Assembly (NCBI GenBank): GCA_020633515.1
Contig: JACKDM010000025.1
Span: 1-64,000 of the forward strand
Direction of reading: 5' to 3'
Length of the DNA stretch: 64,000 bases
Source of the DNA: Myxococcales bacterium
GTDB lineage: Bacteria > Myxococcota > Bradymonadia > UBA7976 > UBA1532
Below the pieces are notes generated by a model. The model was not told the origin of the DNA. It ran no database searches and saw only the letters and a list, made by a program, of their open reading frames with translations. The position numbers and the translations under genes are program-made. This document shows positions 18,112-26,999 of the stretch, piece by piece; positions within the stretch are counted from its first letter, which is position 1; each line of letters opens with the position of its first letter.

Positions 18112-20706
18112 ATGAAGAAGGAAACCGCAATCCTCGGCTTCATCGTCATCGGTGCAGCCGCGTTCCTGATCGGCCGGCAGATGACCGGCGCCGGCGACGA
18201 CACCGCGCCGGGCGCCACCGCGCCCGCCGAGACCGCCCAGACCGACAAGGCCACCGACAAGGCGGCCCCGGCCAAGAACGACAGCGACATCATCCCGGTC
18301 GGGTCGAGCTACACCTACGGCCCCGCCGACGCGCCCGTCACCATCGTCGAGTTCAGCGAGTTCCAGTGCCCGTTCTGCAAGCGGGTCGGCCCGACGATCG
18401 ACCAGATCAAGAAGGACTACCCGGGCAAGGTCCGCATCGTCTTCAAGCACAACCCGCTGAGCTTCCACGCCGACGCGCCCTACGCCGCCAAGGCGTCGCT
18501 CGCCGCCGGCAAGCAGGGCAAGTTCTGGGAGATGCACGACAAGCTCTTCGAGAACCAGCGTGAGATCAAGCCGGAGAACATCGAGAAGTACGCGCAGGAG
18601 ATCGGGCTCGACATGGCCAGGTTCAAGGCCGACGTCGACTCGCCCGAGATCGCCAAGATGATCGAAGAGGACCAGAAGCTCGCCGAGAAGGTCGGCGCGC
18701 GCGGCACCCCGAACTTCCTCATCAACGGCGAGCAGCTCAGCGGCGCGCAGCCGATCGACCGCTTCAAGGCCGTCATCGACAAGCAGCTCGCCGAGGCCGA
18801 GGCCGCCGTCAAGGCCGGCACCGCGCCCGACGCGGTCTATGCCGCGATGGTCAAGAAGAACTTCAAGGCGCCCAGCCAGCAGCCCAACGCCGCGCCCGCC
18901 GACGACTCCAAGACCGTCTACAAGGTCCCCGTCGGCAGCTCGCCGATGATGGGCGGCAAGGAGCCCCTCGTCACCATCATCGAGTTCAGCGAGTTCGAGT
19001 GCCCCTTCTGCAAGCGCGTCGGCCCGACCCTCGACGAGCTCAAGAAGGACTACGGCGACAAGATCGCCGTCGTCTTCAAGCACAACCCCCTGCCCTTCCA
19101 CAAGAACGCCGACCCCGCCGCCCGCGCCGCGATCGCCGCCGGCATGCAGGGCAAGTTCTGGGAGATGCACGACAAGCTCTTCGAGAACCAGAAGGCGCTC
19201 GCCGCCGAGAACCTCGAGCAGTACGCCAAGGATCTCGGCCTCGACATGGCGAAGTGGAAGGCCGACATGGAGTCCGAGGCCGTCAAGAAGCAGATCGCCG
19301 AGGACCAGGCGCTCGCCAACACCTTCGGCGCCCGCGGCACCCCCAACTTCTTCATCAACGGCCGCAAGCTGACCGGCGCCCGCCCGACCGCCTCGTTCAA
19401 GGAGATCATCGACGACGAGATCAAGAAGGCCGAGGCGCTGCTCGCCAAGGGCACCCCCCGCGCCGAGCTCTACGCCGCGCTGACCAAGGACGGCAAGACC
19501 AAGGCCGACGCGCCCGCGCCGCGTCCCCGTCAGCAGCCCGCCGAGGACAAGACCGTCTACAACGTCCCCGTCGACAGCGACGACGCGATCAAGGGCGCCA
19601 AGGACGCGCTCGTCACCGTCATCGTCTTCAGCGAGTTCCAGTGCCCCTTCTGCAACCGCGTCCTGCCCACCCTCAAGCAGATCGAGGAGAAGTACGGCAA
19701 CGACGTGCGGGTCGTCTTCAAGCACAACCCGCTGCCGTTCCACAAGGACGCGCCCTACGCCGCGCAGGCCGCCATCGCCGCCGGCAACCAGGGCAAGTTC
19801 TGGGAGATGCACGACAAGCTCTTCGCCAACCAGAAGGACCTCGGCCAGGACGCCGTGCTCGGCTACGCGCAGGAGCTCGGCCTCGACATGGGCAAGTTCA
19901 AGGCCGACGTCGAGTCCGAGGCCGCCAAGGCCGCGGTGAAGACCGACATGGATCTCGCCAACGGCATCGGCGCCCGCGGCACCCCCAACTTCTTCATCAA
20001 CGGCCGCAAGCTCGTCGGCGCCCAGCCCTTCCCCAACTTCGAGAAGCTCATCGACGAGGAGCTCGCCAAGGCCAAGGCGCTCGTCGCCAAGGGCACCCCG
20101 CGGGACCAGGTCTACGCCGCGATCGTCAAGGACGGCGCGACCAAGGCCGCCCCCGAGCCCGGCCAGCCCCAGGAGGACCCGAACAAGGTCTGGGACGTCA
20201 AGGTCAACCCCAACGACGCCGTCAAGGGCCCGGCCAACGCCAAGATCACCATCGTCGAGTTCAGCGAGTTCCAGTGCCCGTTCTGCAAGCGCGTCGGCCC
20301 GACGATCGACCAGATCATGAAGGAGTACGCGGGCAAGGTCCGCATCGTCTTCAAGCACAACCCGCTCAGCTTCCACAAGGACGCGCCCCTCGCCTCGCAG
20401 GCGGCGCTCGCCGCCGGCAAGCAGGGCAAGTTCTGGGAGATGCACGACATGCTCTTCGAGAACCAGCGCGCGCTCCAGCCCGCCGACATCGAGAAGTACG
20501 CGCAGGAGATCGGCCTCAACATGACCAAGTTCAAGGCCGACCTCGAGAGCGACGAGATCAAGAAGCAGATCGCGGCCGACCAGGCGCTCGCCAACGAGGT
20601 CGGCGCGCGGGGCACCCCGACCTTCTTCATCAACGGCCGCAAGCTGCGCGGCGCCCAGCCGTTCGAGCAGTTCAAGCAGGTCATCGACGAAGAGCTCAAG
20701 AAGTGA
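18112..20706 (+). CDS. membrane-anchored protein with four tandem DsbA-like thioredoxin domains
   Basis: An 864-residue protein starting at ATG 18112 (GAGGAAACGAG upstream). Residues 5-22 are one hydrophobic helix (AILGFIVIGAAAFLIG), so the rest lies in the periplasm. Four consecutive DsbA/Thioredoxin_4-type domains follow, each about 200 residues, with redox centres CPFC at 86-89, 297-300, 511-514 and 722-725. Each repeats FSEF(Q/E)CPFC, FKHNPLxFH, GKFWEMHD and the cis-Pro loop ARGTPNF or ARGTPTF. All four therefore look active. Linkers contain KGTPR and Pro/Gln stretches. Domains 1 and 4 are closest (HNPLSFH, CPFCKRVGPTIDQI). I infer an oxidant or isomerase for exported proteins, or a redox relay with the TlpA-like gene that follows. 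A strong hairpin ends it. Confidence 0.93.
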   Translation: MKKETAILGFIVIGAAAFLIGRQMTGAGDDTAPGATAPAETAQTDKATDKAAPAKNDSDIIPVGSSYTYGPADAPVTIVEFSEFQCPFCKRVGPTIDQIKKDYPGKVRIVFKHNPLSFHADAPYAAKASLAAGKQGKFWEMHDKLFENQREIKPENIEKYAQEIGLDMARFKADVDSPEIAKMIEEDQKLAEKVGARGTPNFLINGEQLSGAQPIDRFKAVIDKQLAEAEAAVKAGTAPDAVYAAMVKKNFKAPSQQPNAAPADDSKTVYKVPVGSSPMMGGKEPLVTIIEFSEFECPFCKRVGPTLDELKKDYGDKIAVVFKHNPLPFHKNADPAARAAIAAGMQGKFWEMHDKLFENQKALAAENLEQYAKDLGLDMAKWKADMESEAVKKQIAEDQALANTFGARGTPNFFINGRKLTGARPTASFKEIIDDEIKKAEALLAKGTPRAELYAALTKDGKTKADAPAPRPRQQPAEDKTVYNVPVDSDDAIKGAKDALVTVIVFSEFQCPFCNRVLPTLKQIEEKYGNDVRVVFKHNPLPFHKDAPYAAQAAIAAGNQGKFWEMHDKLFANQKDLGQDAVLGYAQELGLDMGKFKADVESEAAKAAVKTDMDLANGIGARGTPNFFINGRKLVGAQPFPNFEKLIDEELAKAKALVAKGTPRDQVYAAIVKDGATKAAPEPGQPQEDPNKVWDVKVNPNDAVKGPANAKITIVEFSEFQCPFCKRVGPTIDQIMKEYAGKVRIVFKHNPLSFHKDAPLASQAALAAGKQGKFWEMHDMLFENQRALQPADIEKYAQEIGLNMTKFKADLESDEIKKQIAADQALANEVGARGTPTFFINGRKLRGAQPFEQFKQVIDEELKK

Positions 20707-20752
20707 GCCCCCGGCCGGGCCCCGCCCGGTCGTAGCCGCCCGCCGCTCTCGT

Positions 20753-20776
20753 GGGCGGTCACCACGGTGACCGCCC
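20753..20776 (+). terminator. hairpin after the tetra-DsbA gene
   Basis: A perfect 10-base stem GGGCGGTCAC / GTGACCGCCC with the loop CACG, followed by CTCTCCCCTC. It lacks a U-tract, as is usual for terminators in very GC-rich genomes. Confidence 0.65.
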
Positions 20777-20867
20777 CTCTCCCCTCGCTCCTCCCGCCTC
20801 GCACCACCCGGCGTGACACGCCGCGCCGGATCTGGTACCCGTTCGTCGCACCCCATCGCGAGGCGCC

Positions 20868-21452
20868 ATGGATCCCGCCGCCCCCTCCGAGCGACACCGC
20901 ACCGCGCAATGGACGGTGCTCGCGCTCGCGCTCGCCGCGCTCGCGAGCCTGTTGACCGCTCACCTCCAGCCCTCCGCCGACGCCCGCGAGATCCGCCTCG
21001 CCAGCGAGTTCGGCGCCCAGCTCCTCGACGGCCCCGCGCCCGACATCGTCGTCAAGGCCCGCGACGGCAGCGACGTCCGCCTCAGCGCGCTCCGCGGCAA
21101 GGTCGTCTTCGTCAACTTCTGGGCGACCTGGTGCTCGCCCTGCACCGCCGAGATCCCCGACCTCGAAGGCCTCGCCGAGAAGATGCGGCACGTGCCCTTC
21201 GAAATCCTCGCCGTCAGCTCCGACGACACCTGGGCCGACATCGACCGCTTCTTCAGCGGCCGGCAGAGCAAGATGCTCATCGGCCTCGACCCCGACAGGC
21301 AGGCGATCGCGGCCCGCTACGGCACCGAGAAGCTCCCCGAGACCTATGTCGTCGACCGCAACGGCCAGCTCCGGCTGCGGTTCATCAACGTGCAGCCGTG
21401 GACCGACGAGCGGATCCACCGGTACCTCGAGTGGCTGGCGACGAGCGACTGA
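20868..21452 (+). CDS. TlpA/ResA-like membrane-anchored thioredoxin
   Basis: A 194-residue protein with one N-terminal membrane helix (TVLALALAALASLLTAHL) and a periplasmic thioredoxin fold of the AhpC-TSA/TlpA type. The redox motif is WCSPC, with C89 and C92, in VVFVNFWATWCSPC; the cis-Pro is in KLPETYVVDRNG. This subfamily reduces cytochrome c maturation or DsbC-like partners. Being next to the four-domain DsbA-like protein suggests it is its electron donor (inference). The downstream channel gene overlaps its last 22 bases. Confidence 0.9.
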   Translation: MDPAAPSERHRTAQWTVLALALAALASLLTAHLQPSADAREIRLASEFGAQLLDGPAPDIVVKARDGSDVRLSALRGKVVFVNFWATWCSPCTAEIPDLEGLAEKMRHVPFEILAVSSDDTWADIDRFFSGRQSKMLIGLDPDRQAIAARYGTEKLPETYVVDRNGQLRLRFINVQPWTDERIHRYLEWLATSD

Positions 21453-22519
21453 GACCGCTCGCCGGGCGGCTCCACTACCCCGCGCTGACGCACGCGCCGA
21501 GCGGGTGGAAGCGCCTGATCTTCGCGGGGTTTTCGGTCCTCGCGGTCATGGCGTTCGGCGTCGTCGGCTACTACCTCATCGGCGACCGGCAGTGGAGCCT
21601 CGTCGACTGCGCCTACATGGTGCTGATCACGGTGACCACCGTCGGCTACGGCGAGGTGCTCCCGATCGCCGAGGTCCCGTACGGGCGCGCGTTCACCATG
21701 GCCCTGCTCGCGTCGGGCATGGGCGTCAGCATCTACTTCCTGTCGTCGATGACCGCCTTCATCATCGAAGGCGACCTGCGCAAGGTGCTGTGGAGGCGAC
21801 GAGTGAGACGATCTCTGGCCGAGATGCGCGACCACTTCATCGTCTGCGGCGCCGGCGAGACCGGCGGCAGCGTCGTCGAGGAGCTCTTGCAGTCGGGGCG
21901 CGGCGTCGTCGTGATCGAGCAGGACCCCGCCCACATCGACCGGCTCACCCGCCGCGTCGGCGACACCTTCATCGCGCTCGAAGGCGACGCCACCGACGAC
22001 GCGCTCCTCATCGAAGCCGGCATCGAGCGCGCCCACGGCGTCGTCGCGACGCTGCACACCGACCGCGACAACCTCTTCGTCACCGTCACCGCCCGCCAGC
22101 TCCGCGGCGACCTCCGCATCGTCAGCCGCGCCGCCGACCAGCCCACCGGCCGCAAGCTCCTCCGCGCCGGCGCCGACGCGGTCGTCAGCCCCAACCAGAT
22201 CGGCGGCCGCCGCATGGCGCAGGAGCTCCTCCGCCCCGGCGTCGTCGGCTTCATCGACGTGATGATCCGCCACGCGCAGCGCACGATGACCGTCGAAGAG
22301 ATCCGCATCGCCCCCGGCTCGGCGCTCGACCTCGTCACCCTGCGCGACGCCCGGATCCGCGAGATCAGCGACACGCTCGTGCTCTCGGTGCTCGACGGCG
22401 ACCGCTACCGCTTCAACCCGCCCGCCGACCTCGTGCTCAAGGCCGGCATGACCCTCTTCGCGCTCGGCGAAGAGGCTGGCATCACCGCGCTCAAGGCGCA
22501 CGCGACGACGAGGGGATGA
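21431..22519 (+). CDS. potassium channel with RCK (TrkA) domain
   Basis: A 362-residue protein with two membrane helices (LIFAGFSVLAVMAFGVVGYYL and AFTMALLASGMGVSIYFLSSM) around the pore loop with selectivity filter TVGYG at 70-74, then a cytoplasmic TrkA-N domain (GAGETG at 140-145, NAD-binding site with E at the end of strand two) and a TrkA-C domain from about 285. This is the MthK/Kch layout. I chose GTG 21431, which overlaps the previous gene by 22 bases, because the first membrane helix begins only 26 residues later; the next candidate would cut that helix. Confidence 0.9.
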   Translation: MAGDERLRPLAGRLHYPALTHAPSGWKRLIFAGFSVLAVMAFGVVGYYLIGDRQWSLVDCAYMVLITVTTVGYGEVLPIAEVPYGRAFTMALLASGMGVSIYFLSSMTAFIIEGDLRKVLWRRRVRRSLAEMRDHFIVCGAGETGGSVVEELLQSGRGVVVIEQDPAHIDRLTRRVGDTFIALEGDATDDALLIEAGIERAHGVVATLHTDRDNLFVTVTARQLRGDLRIVSRAADQPTGRKLLRAGADAVVSPNQIGGRRMAQELLRPGVVGFIDVMIRHAQRTMTVEEIRIAPGSALDLVTLRDARIREISDTLVLSVLDGDRYRFNPPADLVLKAGMTLFALGEEAGITALKAHATTRG

Positions 22520-22956
22520 TGAGCGACCGACCGCGCGAAGGGCTCAGCCACACGCGCCGTATCGAGGTGAGCTGGGGCGACTGCGACGCCGCCGGGATCG
22601 TCTTCTATCCCCGCTACTACGCCTGGTTCGACGCCGGCACCCACGCGCTCCTCGCCGCCGCCGGGCTCGACCACCGCACGCTCCGCGACCGCTACGGCGT
22701 CGTCGGCGCCTCGCTCGTGCAGACCTCGGCCCGCTTCGCCTCGCCCGCCACCTACGACGACGTCCTCACCGCCACCAGCCGCGTCGTCAAGATCGGCCGC
22801 AGCAGCTTCACGGTCAGCCACCGCCTCCTCCTCGGCGACCGCCTCGTCACCGAAGGCGAAGAGACCCGCGTCTGGGTCGAGCCCAGCGCCGACGCCCCCC
22901 ATGGCATGCGCGCCGCGGCGATCCCCGACGCGGTGCGGGCGGTCCTCGCCGGCTGA
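22516..22956 (+). CDS. 4-hydroxybenzoyl-CoA-type thioesterase
   Basis: A 146-residue hot-dog-fold thioesterase. The signature GDCDAAGIVFYPRYYAWFD (residues about 21-39) is that of the 4HBT family, with the catalytic Asp in DxxGIV. It hydrolyses acyl-CoA or acyl-ACP; the substrate is not evident. The start overlaps the channel gene's stop by four bases (ATGA), and a second in-frame ATG follows immediately. It is convergent with def, only 7 bases apart. Confidence 0.9.
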   Translation: MMSDRPREGLSHTRRIEVSWGDCDAAGIVFYPRYYAWFDAGTHALLAAAGLDHRTLRDRYGVVGASLVQTSARFASPATYDDVLTATSRVVKIGRSSFTVSHRLLLGDRLVTEGEETRVWVEPSADAPHGMRAAAIPDAVRAVLAG

Positions 22957-22963
22957 AGCCGTC

Positions 22964-23515
22964 TCAGGCCTTGGCCTTGCGCCGCGCCTGCGCCACGAGC
23001 GCCTTCTGGTTGCGCTCGTGCTTCTTGAGCGCCCGCTTCCGGGTCAGGTGGGAGACGTGGTCGATCATCACCACCCCGTTGAGGTGATCGATCTCGTGCA
23101 GGATCGCCCGCGCCCCGAGCCCCTCGCCCTCGATCTCGAAGACCTCGCCGTGCTGATCGCGCGCCCGGATCCGCACCCGCTTCGGCCGCTCCACCTGAAT
23201 GAAGACGCCGGGGAACGACAAGCAGCCCTCCTCGCCGAGCTCGAGCTCATCGCTCTGCCACACGACCTCGGGGTTGGCGATCACCACGTTCGGCTTGCCC
23301 TTGCCCGCCTCGCCCTCGAACGCCTGCCGCGCGAGGATCAACAGCCGCAGATCGATCCCCACCTGGGTCGCGGCGAGCCCGAGGCCATCTTCGTCGGCCA
23401 TCGTCTCTTCGAGATCGGCCACCGTGCGGCGCAGCGCGTCGTCGAAGGCCTCGACGTCGTGCGCGCGCTTGCGGAGGAACGGGTTGGGATAGGGCAGGAC
23501 GTCGAGCACGGCCAT
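22964..23515 (-). CDS. def: peptide deformylase
   Basis: Removes the formyl group from N-terminal methionine of new proteins. All three motifs are intact in 183 residues: GLGLAATQ at 44-51, EGCLS at 96-100 (metal-binding Cys98) and HEIDH at 140-144 (two metal His and the catalytic Glu). The basic C-terminal tail KKHERNQKALVAQARRKAK is usual in this type. The -10-like TATGAT at 23567-23562 lies upstream on the minus strand, and GAGGAG precedes the ATG. No fmt gene is adjacent, as it often is elsewhere. Confidence 0.95.
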   Translation of the reverse strand: MAVLDVLPYPNPFLRKRAHDVEAFDDALRRTVADLEETMADEDGLGLAATQVGIDLRLLILARQAFEGEAGKGKPNVVIANPEVVWQSDELELGEEGCLSFPGVFIQVERPKRVRIRARDQHGEVFEIEGEGLGARAILHEIDHLNGVVMIDHVSHLTRKRALKKHERNQKALVAQARRKAKA

Positions 23516-23644
23516 CGGGGGCAGGTCTCCTCGGAGTGATCACGACGGGCGAAGGGGCGGCATCATAACGCGCCTCGCGCCGCGCGCGCGACCGTCAGAT
23601 GCCGCAGCGCGCGTTGGGGCGCACGCCGCCGCTCACAGCTCCGA

Positions 23645-24109
23645 TCACAGCGCCGCGAGCGCCTCGAGCACCGCGTCGGCGTGACCCTTCACCTTCACCG
23701 ACGACCACACCCGCGACACCCGACCCTGCGCGTCGATCAGCACCGTCGTGCGGATGGGACCCACCGTCGTGCGCCCGTACATCTTCTTCTCGCCCCAGGC
23801 GCCATACAGCCGGTGCACCTCGCCCTCCGAGTCGGAGAGCAGCGGGAAGTTGAGGCTGTACTTGCTGCGAAACCCCGCGTGGCGCTTGACGCTGTCGCGG
23901 CTCACCCCGAGCACCGTCGCGCCCGCCGCCGCCACCCGCGCCATGCGATCGCGGAAGTCGCACGCCTCGGTCGTGCAGCCCGGGGTGTCATCCTTGGGAT
24001 AGAAATACAGCACCACCGGCCGCCCGATGAGCCCCGAGAGGGTGACATCACCCTCGGTGTCGGACGGCAGCGTGAAATCGGGGGCCGGCTGCCCCGCTTC
24101 GATCGACAT
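23645..24109 (-). CDS. bcp: thioredoxin-dependent peroxiredoxin (BCP type)
   Basis: A 154-residue peroxiredoxin that reduces hydrogen and organic peroxides. The peroxidatic Cys is C45 in TPGCTTEACDFRD and the resolving Cys C50 lies five residues on, the atypical 2-Cys arrangement of BCP/PrxQ. The conserved VVLYFYPKDDTP precedes it. Start at ATG 24109, with GAGGAG nine bases upstream, is preferred to the longer frame from 24169, which would add an unrelated 20-residue N-terminus. Confidence 0.95.
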   Translation of the reverse strand: MSIEAGQPAPDFTLPSDTEGDVTLSGLIGRPVVLYFYPKDDTPGCTTEACDFRDRMARVAAAGATVLGVSRDSVKRHAGFRSKYSLNFPLLSDSEGEVHRLYGAWGEKKMYGRTTVGPIRTTVLIDAQGRVSRVWSSVKVKGHADAVLEALAAL

Positions 24110-24279
24110 CGCGTGCTCCTCGTCTCGTCGGTGCCTCGCGTCGCCCGCCGAGGCCGCTGACAGACGCACGACCAGACCCGCAGGTTTCTCCGTCTGTCAC
24201 CGCCCTCCCGGTCGAGGAGCCGCGTTGACACCGCCCGCGCCCCGATGCGACGGTGATCCTTTGCCGAGGAGCCCCGCTC

Positions 24280-25119
24280 ATGCCCCGCGCCCCGAGCCGC
24301 GCGCGTTATGCCATCGACCTCCACCTGCACAGCACCTGGTCCGACGGCACCCTCACCCCCGCCGCGCTCGTCGCCGCCGCCGCCCGCCGCGGCGTCCGCA
24401 CCATCGCGCTCACCGACCACGACACCACCGACGGCGTCGCCGAGGCCCGCGCCGCCGGCGCCGCCAAGGGCGTCTCCATCATCGCCGGCATCGAGCTCTC
24501 CGCCTGGCTCGACCGCGAGATCCACATCCTCGGCTACTTCGTCGACCCCGCCCACGACGGCCTCCTCGCCGTCACCCGCCGCCAATCCGAAGCCCGCGTC
24601 CGCCGCGTCGAAGCGATCTGCGAGCGCCTCGCCGCGCTCGGCGTCGTGCTCGACCCCGCCCCGATCATCGCCAGCGCCGCCGGCAACGTCGGCCGCCCCC
24701 ACATCGCCCGCGCGCTCGTCGCCGCCGGCCACGTCGCGACCACCACCGAAGCCTTCGACCGCTACCTCGGCAACAACGCCCCCGCCGTCGTGCCCGTCGA
24801 GCGCCTCCTCGCCGCCGACGCCATCGCGCTCATCCACGCCGCCGGCGGCGTCGCCGTGCTCGCCCACCCCGGCGTCGAACAGCTCGAAGACCACATCGCC
24901 GCGCTCGCCGCCGCCGGCCTCGACGGCCTCGAAGTCGACCACCCCGCCCACGGCCGCCCGCTCGCCGACCGCCTCCGCACCCGCGCCCTGAAGCACCGCC
25001 TCGTGCCCACCGGCGGATCCGACTTCCACCGCCCCGAAGGCACCATCGCCATCGGCCACTACGGCGTCACCGCCGCCGGCCTCGCCGCCCTCCTCGACCG
25101 CCGCCCCGCCGCCGCCTGA
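24280..25119 (+). CDS. PHP-domain phosphoesterase
   Basis: A 279-residue PHP-superfamily protein. The metal motif HLHSTWSDG (H15, H17) is followed by ALTDHDTTDG (near 49), AGIELSAW (near 75), and GGSDFHRPE (near 247). This is the arrangement of the YciV/RNase AM and 3',5'-nucleoside bisphosphate phosphatase group. It starts at ATG 24280 after CCGAGGAGCC. TTGACA stands at 24225-24230 but no convincing -10 follows. It is probably followed in the same transcript by the rhodanese, 59 bases on. Confidence 0.9.
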   Translation: MPRAPSRARYAIDLHLHSTWSDGTLTPAALVAAAARRGVRTIALTDHDTTDGVAEARAAGAAKGVSIIAGIELSAWLDREIHILGYFVDPAHDGLLAVTRRQSEARVRRVEAICERLAALGVVLDPAPIIASAAGNVGRPHIARALVAAGHVATTTEAFDRYLGNNAPAVVPVERLLAADAIALIHAAGGVAVLAHPGVEQLEDHIAALAAAGLDGLEVDHPAHGRPLADRLRTRALKHRLVPTGGSDFHRPEGTIAIGHYGVTAAGLAALLDRRPAAA

Positions 25120-25178
25120 CGCGCGACCCGCCGCCCCGCCCACGAATCCCCTCCCCCGCCCCGCACCGGAGAACCCCC

Positions 25179-25502
25179 ATGGCCGTCCGCCAGATGACCC
25201 CCGCCGAGGTCGCCGCCGCCCTCGAGAGCAAGGACCCGCCGCTCCTCCTCGACGTCCGCACCCCCGGCGAGCACCGCTGCGCCGCCATCGAAGGCGCCGT
25301 CCTCATCCCCATGGACACCCTCGCCACCCGCCTCGACGAGCTCGACCCCGACCGCCCCACCATCGTCATGTGCCACCACGGCTTCCGCAGCAACAACGTC
25401 GCCCACTACCTCGCCGCCCGCGGCTTCTCCGACATCGCCAACCTCATCGGCGGCATCGAGCGCTACAGCCGCGAGATCGACCCCCGCGTGCCCCGCTACT
25501 GA
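25179..25502 (+). CDS. single-domain rhodanese
   Basis: A 107-residue rhodanese-fold sulphurtransferase, GlpE/ThiI-domain size. The active-site Cys is C65 in the loop CHHGFRS, with LLLDVRTPGEH near 22 as the other family mark. Cytoplasmic. It transfers sulphur or persulphide; the acceptor is unknown. Start at ATG 25179; the upstream sequence CGGAGAACCCCC gives a fair ribosome-binding site. Confidence 0.93.
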   Translation: MAVRQMTPAEVAAALESKDPPLLLDVRTPGEHRCAAIEGAVLIPMDTLATRLDELDPDRPTIVMCHHGFRSNNVAHYLAARGFSDIANLIGGIERYSREIDPRVPRY

Positions 25503-25565
25503 GCCACGCCCCCTCATCCCGCGTCCCGCCGCCGGTGACACCCCGGCCCCGCCGCGGCATCAAGC

Positions 25566-25595
25566 TTGTCACGCGGCCTCCCGCGCGGCTATCGT
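25566..25595 (+). promoter_or_regulatory. possible promoter of the DHH gene
   Basis: TTGTCA at 25566-25571, an 18-base spacer and TATCGT at 25590-25595. This would give a leader of about 55 bases before the ATG at 25656. Confidence 0.45.
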
Positions 25596-25655
25596 GAGCG
25601 TCGGCGCCCCGACGGCCCACCGCCGCGGCGCCGCCCGTTGAGCCTTGGAGTCCAC

Positions 25656-26831
25656 ATGCCCGCTCTGTCGAACCGCAAGTCGGTCCCGGCGGCCGAGGTG
25701 GCGCCGGTGCCGATCAACGGCAGCGGCGAATTCGCCTCCAACCGCCCCCCGCCCCGCGGCCACTGCGAAGCCCCCGATCGGCTCGAAGCCTTCTTCCAGA
25801 CCCTCGACAGCGCCCGCGGCAGCCGGCTGCTGATCGTCATCAAGGGCCACCCCGACCCCGACGCCATCGCCAGCGCCATCGCCCAGCGCCGCCTCGCCGC
25901 GGCCCACGACATCGACGCCACCATCGTCTTCTTCGACCAGATCAGCCACCCGGAGAACCGCGCGCTCGTCAAGAGCCTCGACGCCGACCTCCGCCAGTAC
26001 CGCGAAGACATGGACCTCAGCGCGTTCGACTTCATGTCGTTCGTCGACACCCAGACCCCGCACCTGCCCGTCCGCGTCGCCAAGCCGCCCCCGATCCTCA
26101 CCTTCGTCGACCACCACAAGATCGTCGGCGGCTTCGACGCCGCCTTCGTCGACATCCGCGAGGACGCCGGCGCCACCAGCAGCATCTACGCCGAGTACCT
26201 CGAGCACGGCCCGGTCGGCCTCCGCCTCGGCGACTCCGAAGACGCCCGCCTCGCCACCGCGCTCATGCACGGCATCCGCGCCGACACCGACAACCTCCTC
26301 CTCGCCCGCTCGATCGACTTCCGCGCCGGCGCCTACCTGCGCCAGTTCATCGACAACGACCTCCTCCGCCTCATCAGCAAGCAGTCGATCACCGCGCGCA
26401 CCATGGAGATCATCCAGCGCGGCCTCAACAACAAGGTCATCCGCGGCACCTTCCTCTTCGCCGGCGTCGGCTTCGTGCGCGAGGAGGACCGCGACGGCAT
26501 CGCGCAGACCTCCGACTTCCTCCTCCGCCACGAAGGCGTCGAGACCGCGCTCGTCTTCGGCATCGTCAACGGCGACGTCGTCGACGGATCGCTGCGCACC
26601 AACAGCCCGACCATCGACCCCGACGGCTGGCTCAAGGCCGTCTTCGGCGCCGACTCCGCCGGCCGCCACTACGGCGGCGGCCGCCGCAACAAGGGCGGGT
26701 TCCGCATCCCGCTCGGCCTCTTCGCCCGCTGCCGCGATCGCGACGCGCTGTGGGCCATCGGCAAGAAGACCATCGAAGACCTCGTCTTCGACAAGATCGG
26801 CGTCGAGCAGGCCGACGGCGACGGCGGCTGA
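25656..26831 (+). CDS. DHH-family phosphoesterase
   Basis: A 391-residue phosphoesterase of the DHH superfamily, which includes nanoRNase/pAp phosphatase NrnA, RecJ and GdpP. Motif I appears as HPDPDAIAS near residue 66, motif II as FVDTQ, motif III as FVDHHKI near 148; the C-terminal DHHA1-like part has GGGRRNKGGFRIP. It probably degrades short oligonucleotides, pAp or cyclic dinucleotides; which one cannot be said. ATG 25656 follows TTGGAG. The first 45 residues are unstructured. Confidence 0.9.
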   Translation: MPALSNRKSVPAAEVAPVPINGSGEFASNRPPPRGHCEAPDRLEAFFQTLDSARGSRLLIVIKGHPDPDAIASAIAQRRLAAAHDIDATIVFFDQISHPENRALVKSLDADLRQYREDMDLSAFDFMSFVDTQTPHLPVRVAKPPPILTFVDHHKIVGGFDAAFVDIREDAGATSSIYAEYLEHGPVGLRLGDSEDARLATALMHGIRADTDNLLLARSIDFRAGAYLRQFIDNDLLRLISKQSITARTMEIIQRGLNNKVIRGTFLFAGVGFVREEDRDGIAQTSDFLLRHEGVETALVFGIVNGDVVDGSLRTNSPTIDPDGWLKAVFGADSAGRHYGGGRRNKGGFRIPLGLFARCRDRDALWAIGKKTIEDLVFDKIGVEQADGDGG

Positions 26832-26847
26832 TCGCCCCACCGCGCAC

Positions 26848-26881
26848 AAAAAATGCCGCGCGCGATCGAAAATCGCGGGCA
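26848..26881. terminator. hairpin flanked by an A-tract
   Basis: CGCGAT (26861-26866) pairs with ATCGCG (26872-26877) around a CGAAA loop, and the stem can be lengthened outward with TGCC/GGCA and a bulge. Six A bases stand just left of it at 26848-26853, so the T-tract lies on the minus strand. It may end the DHH transcript or block antisense reading. Confidence 0.4.
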
Positions 26882-26927
26882 GCGCGGTGAATAAACACCA
26901 CCCCGGCGCAGACGACTCGCCCGTCGC

Positions 26928-26956
26928 TTGCGCCCCCCGGAGCGCGACCCTATGCT
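26928..26956 (+). promoter_or_regulatory. sigma70-like promoter of the lpoB-like operon
   Basis: TTGCGC at 26928-26933, a 17-base spacer and TATGCT at 26951-26956. Transcription would start near 26963, 37 bases before the ATG at 27000. Confidence 0.55.
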
Positions 26957-26999
26957 TCGCACCCGGTACCCGACCCCCATCGACCGAGGATTTACCCCC

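Noticed and set aside
18016..20856. 946-codon minus-strand frame opposite the tetra-DsbA gene
   Set aside because: It mirrors the four-fold repeat of the real gene and contains only Leu/Val/Gly/Asp-rich antisense sequence.
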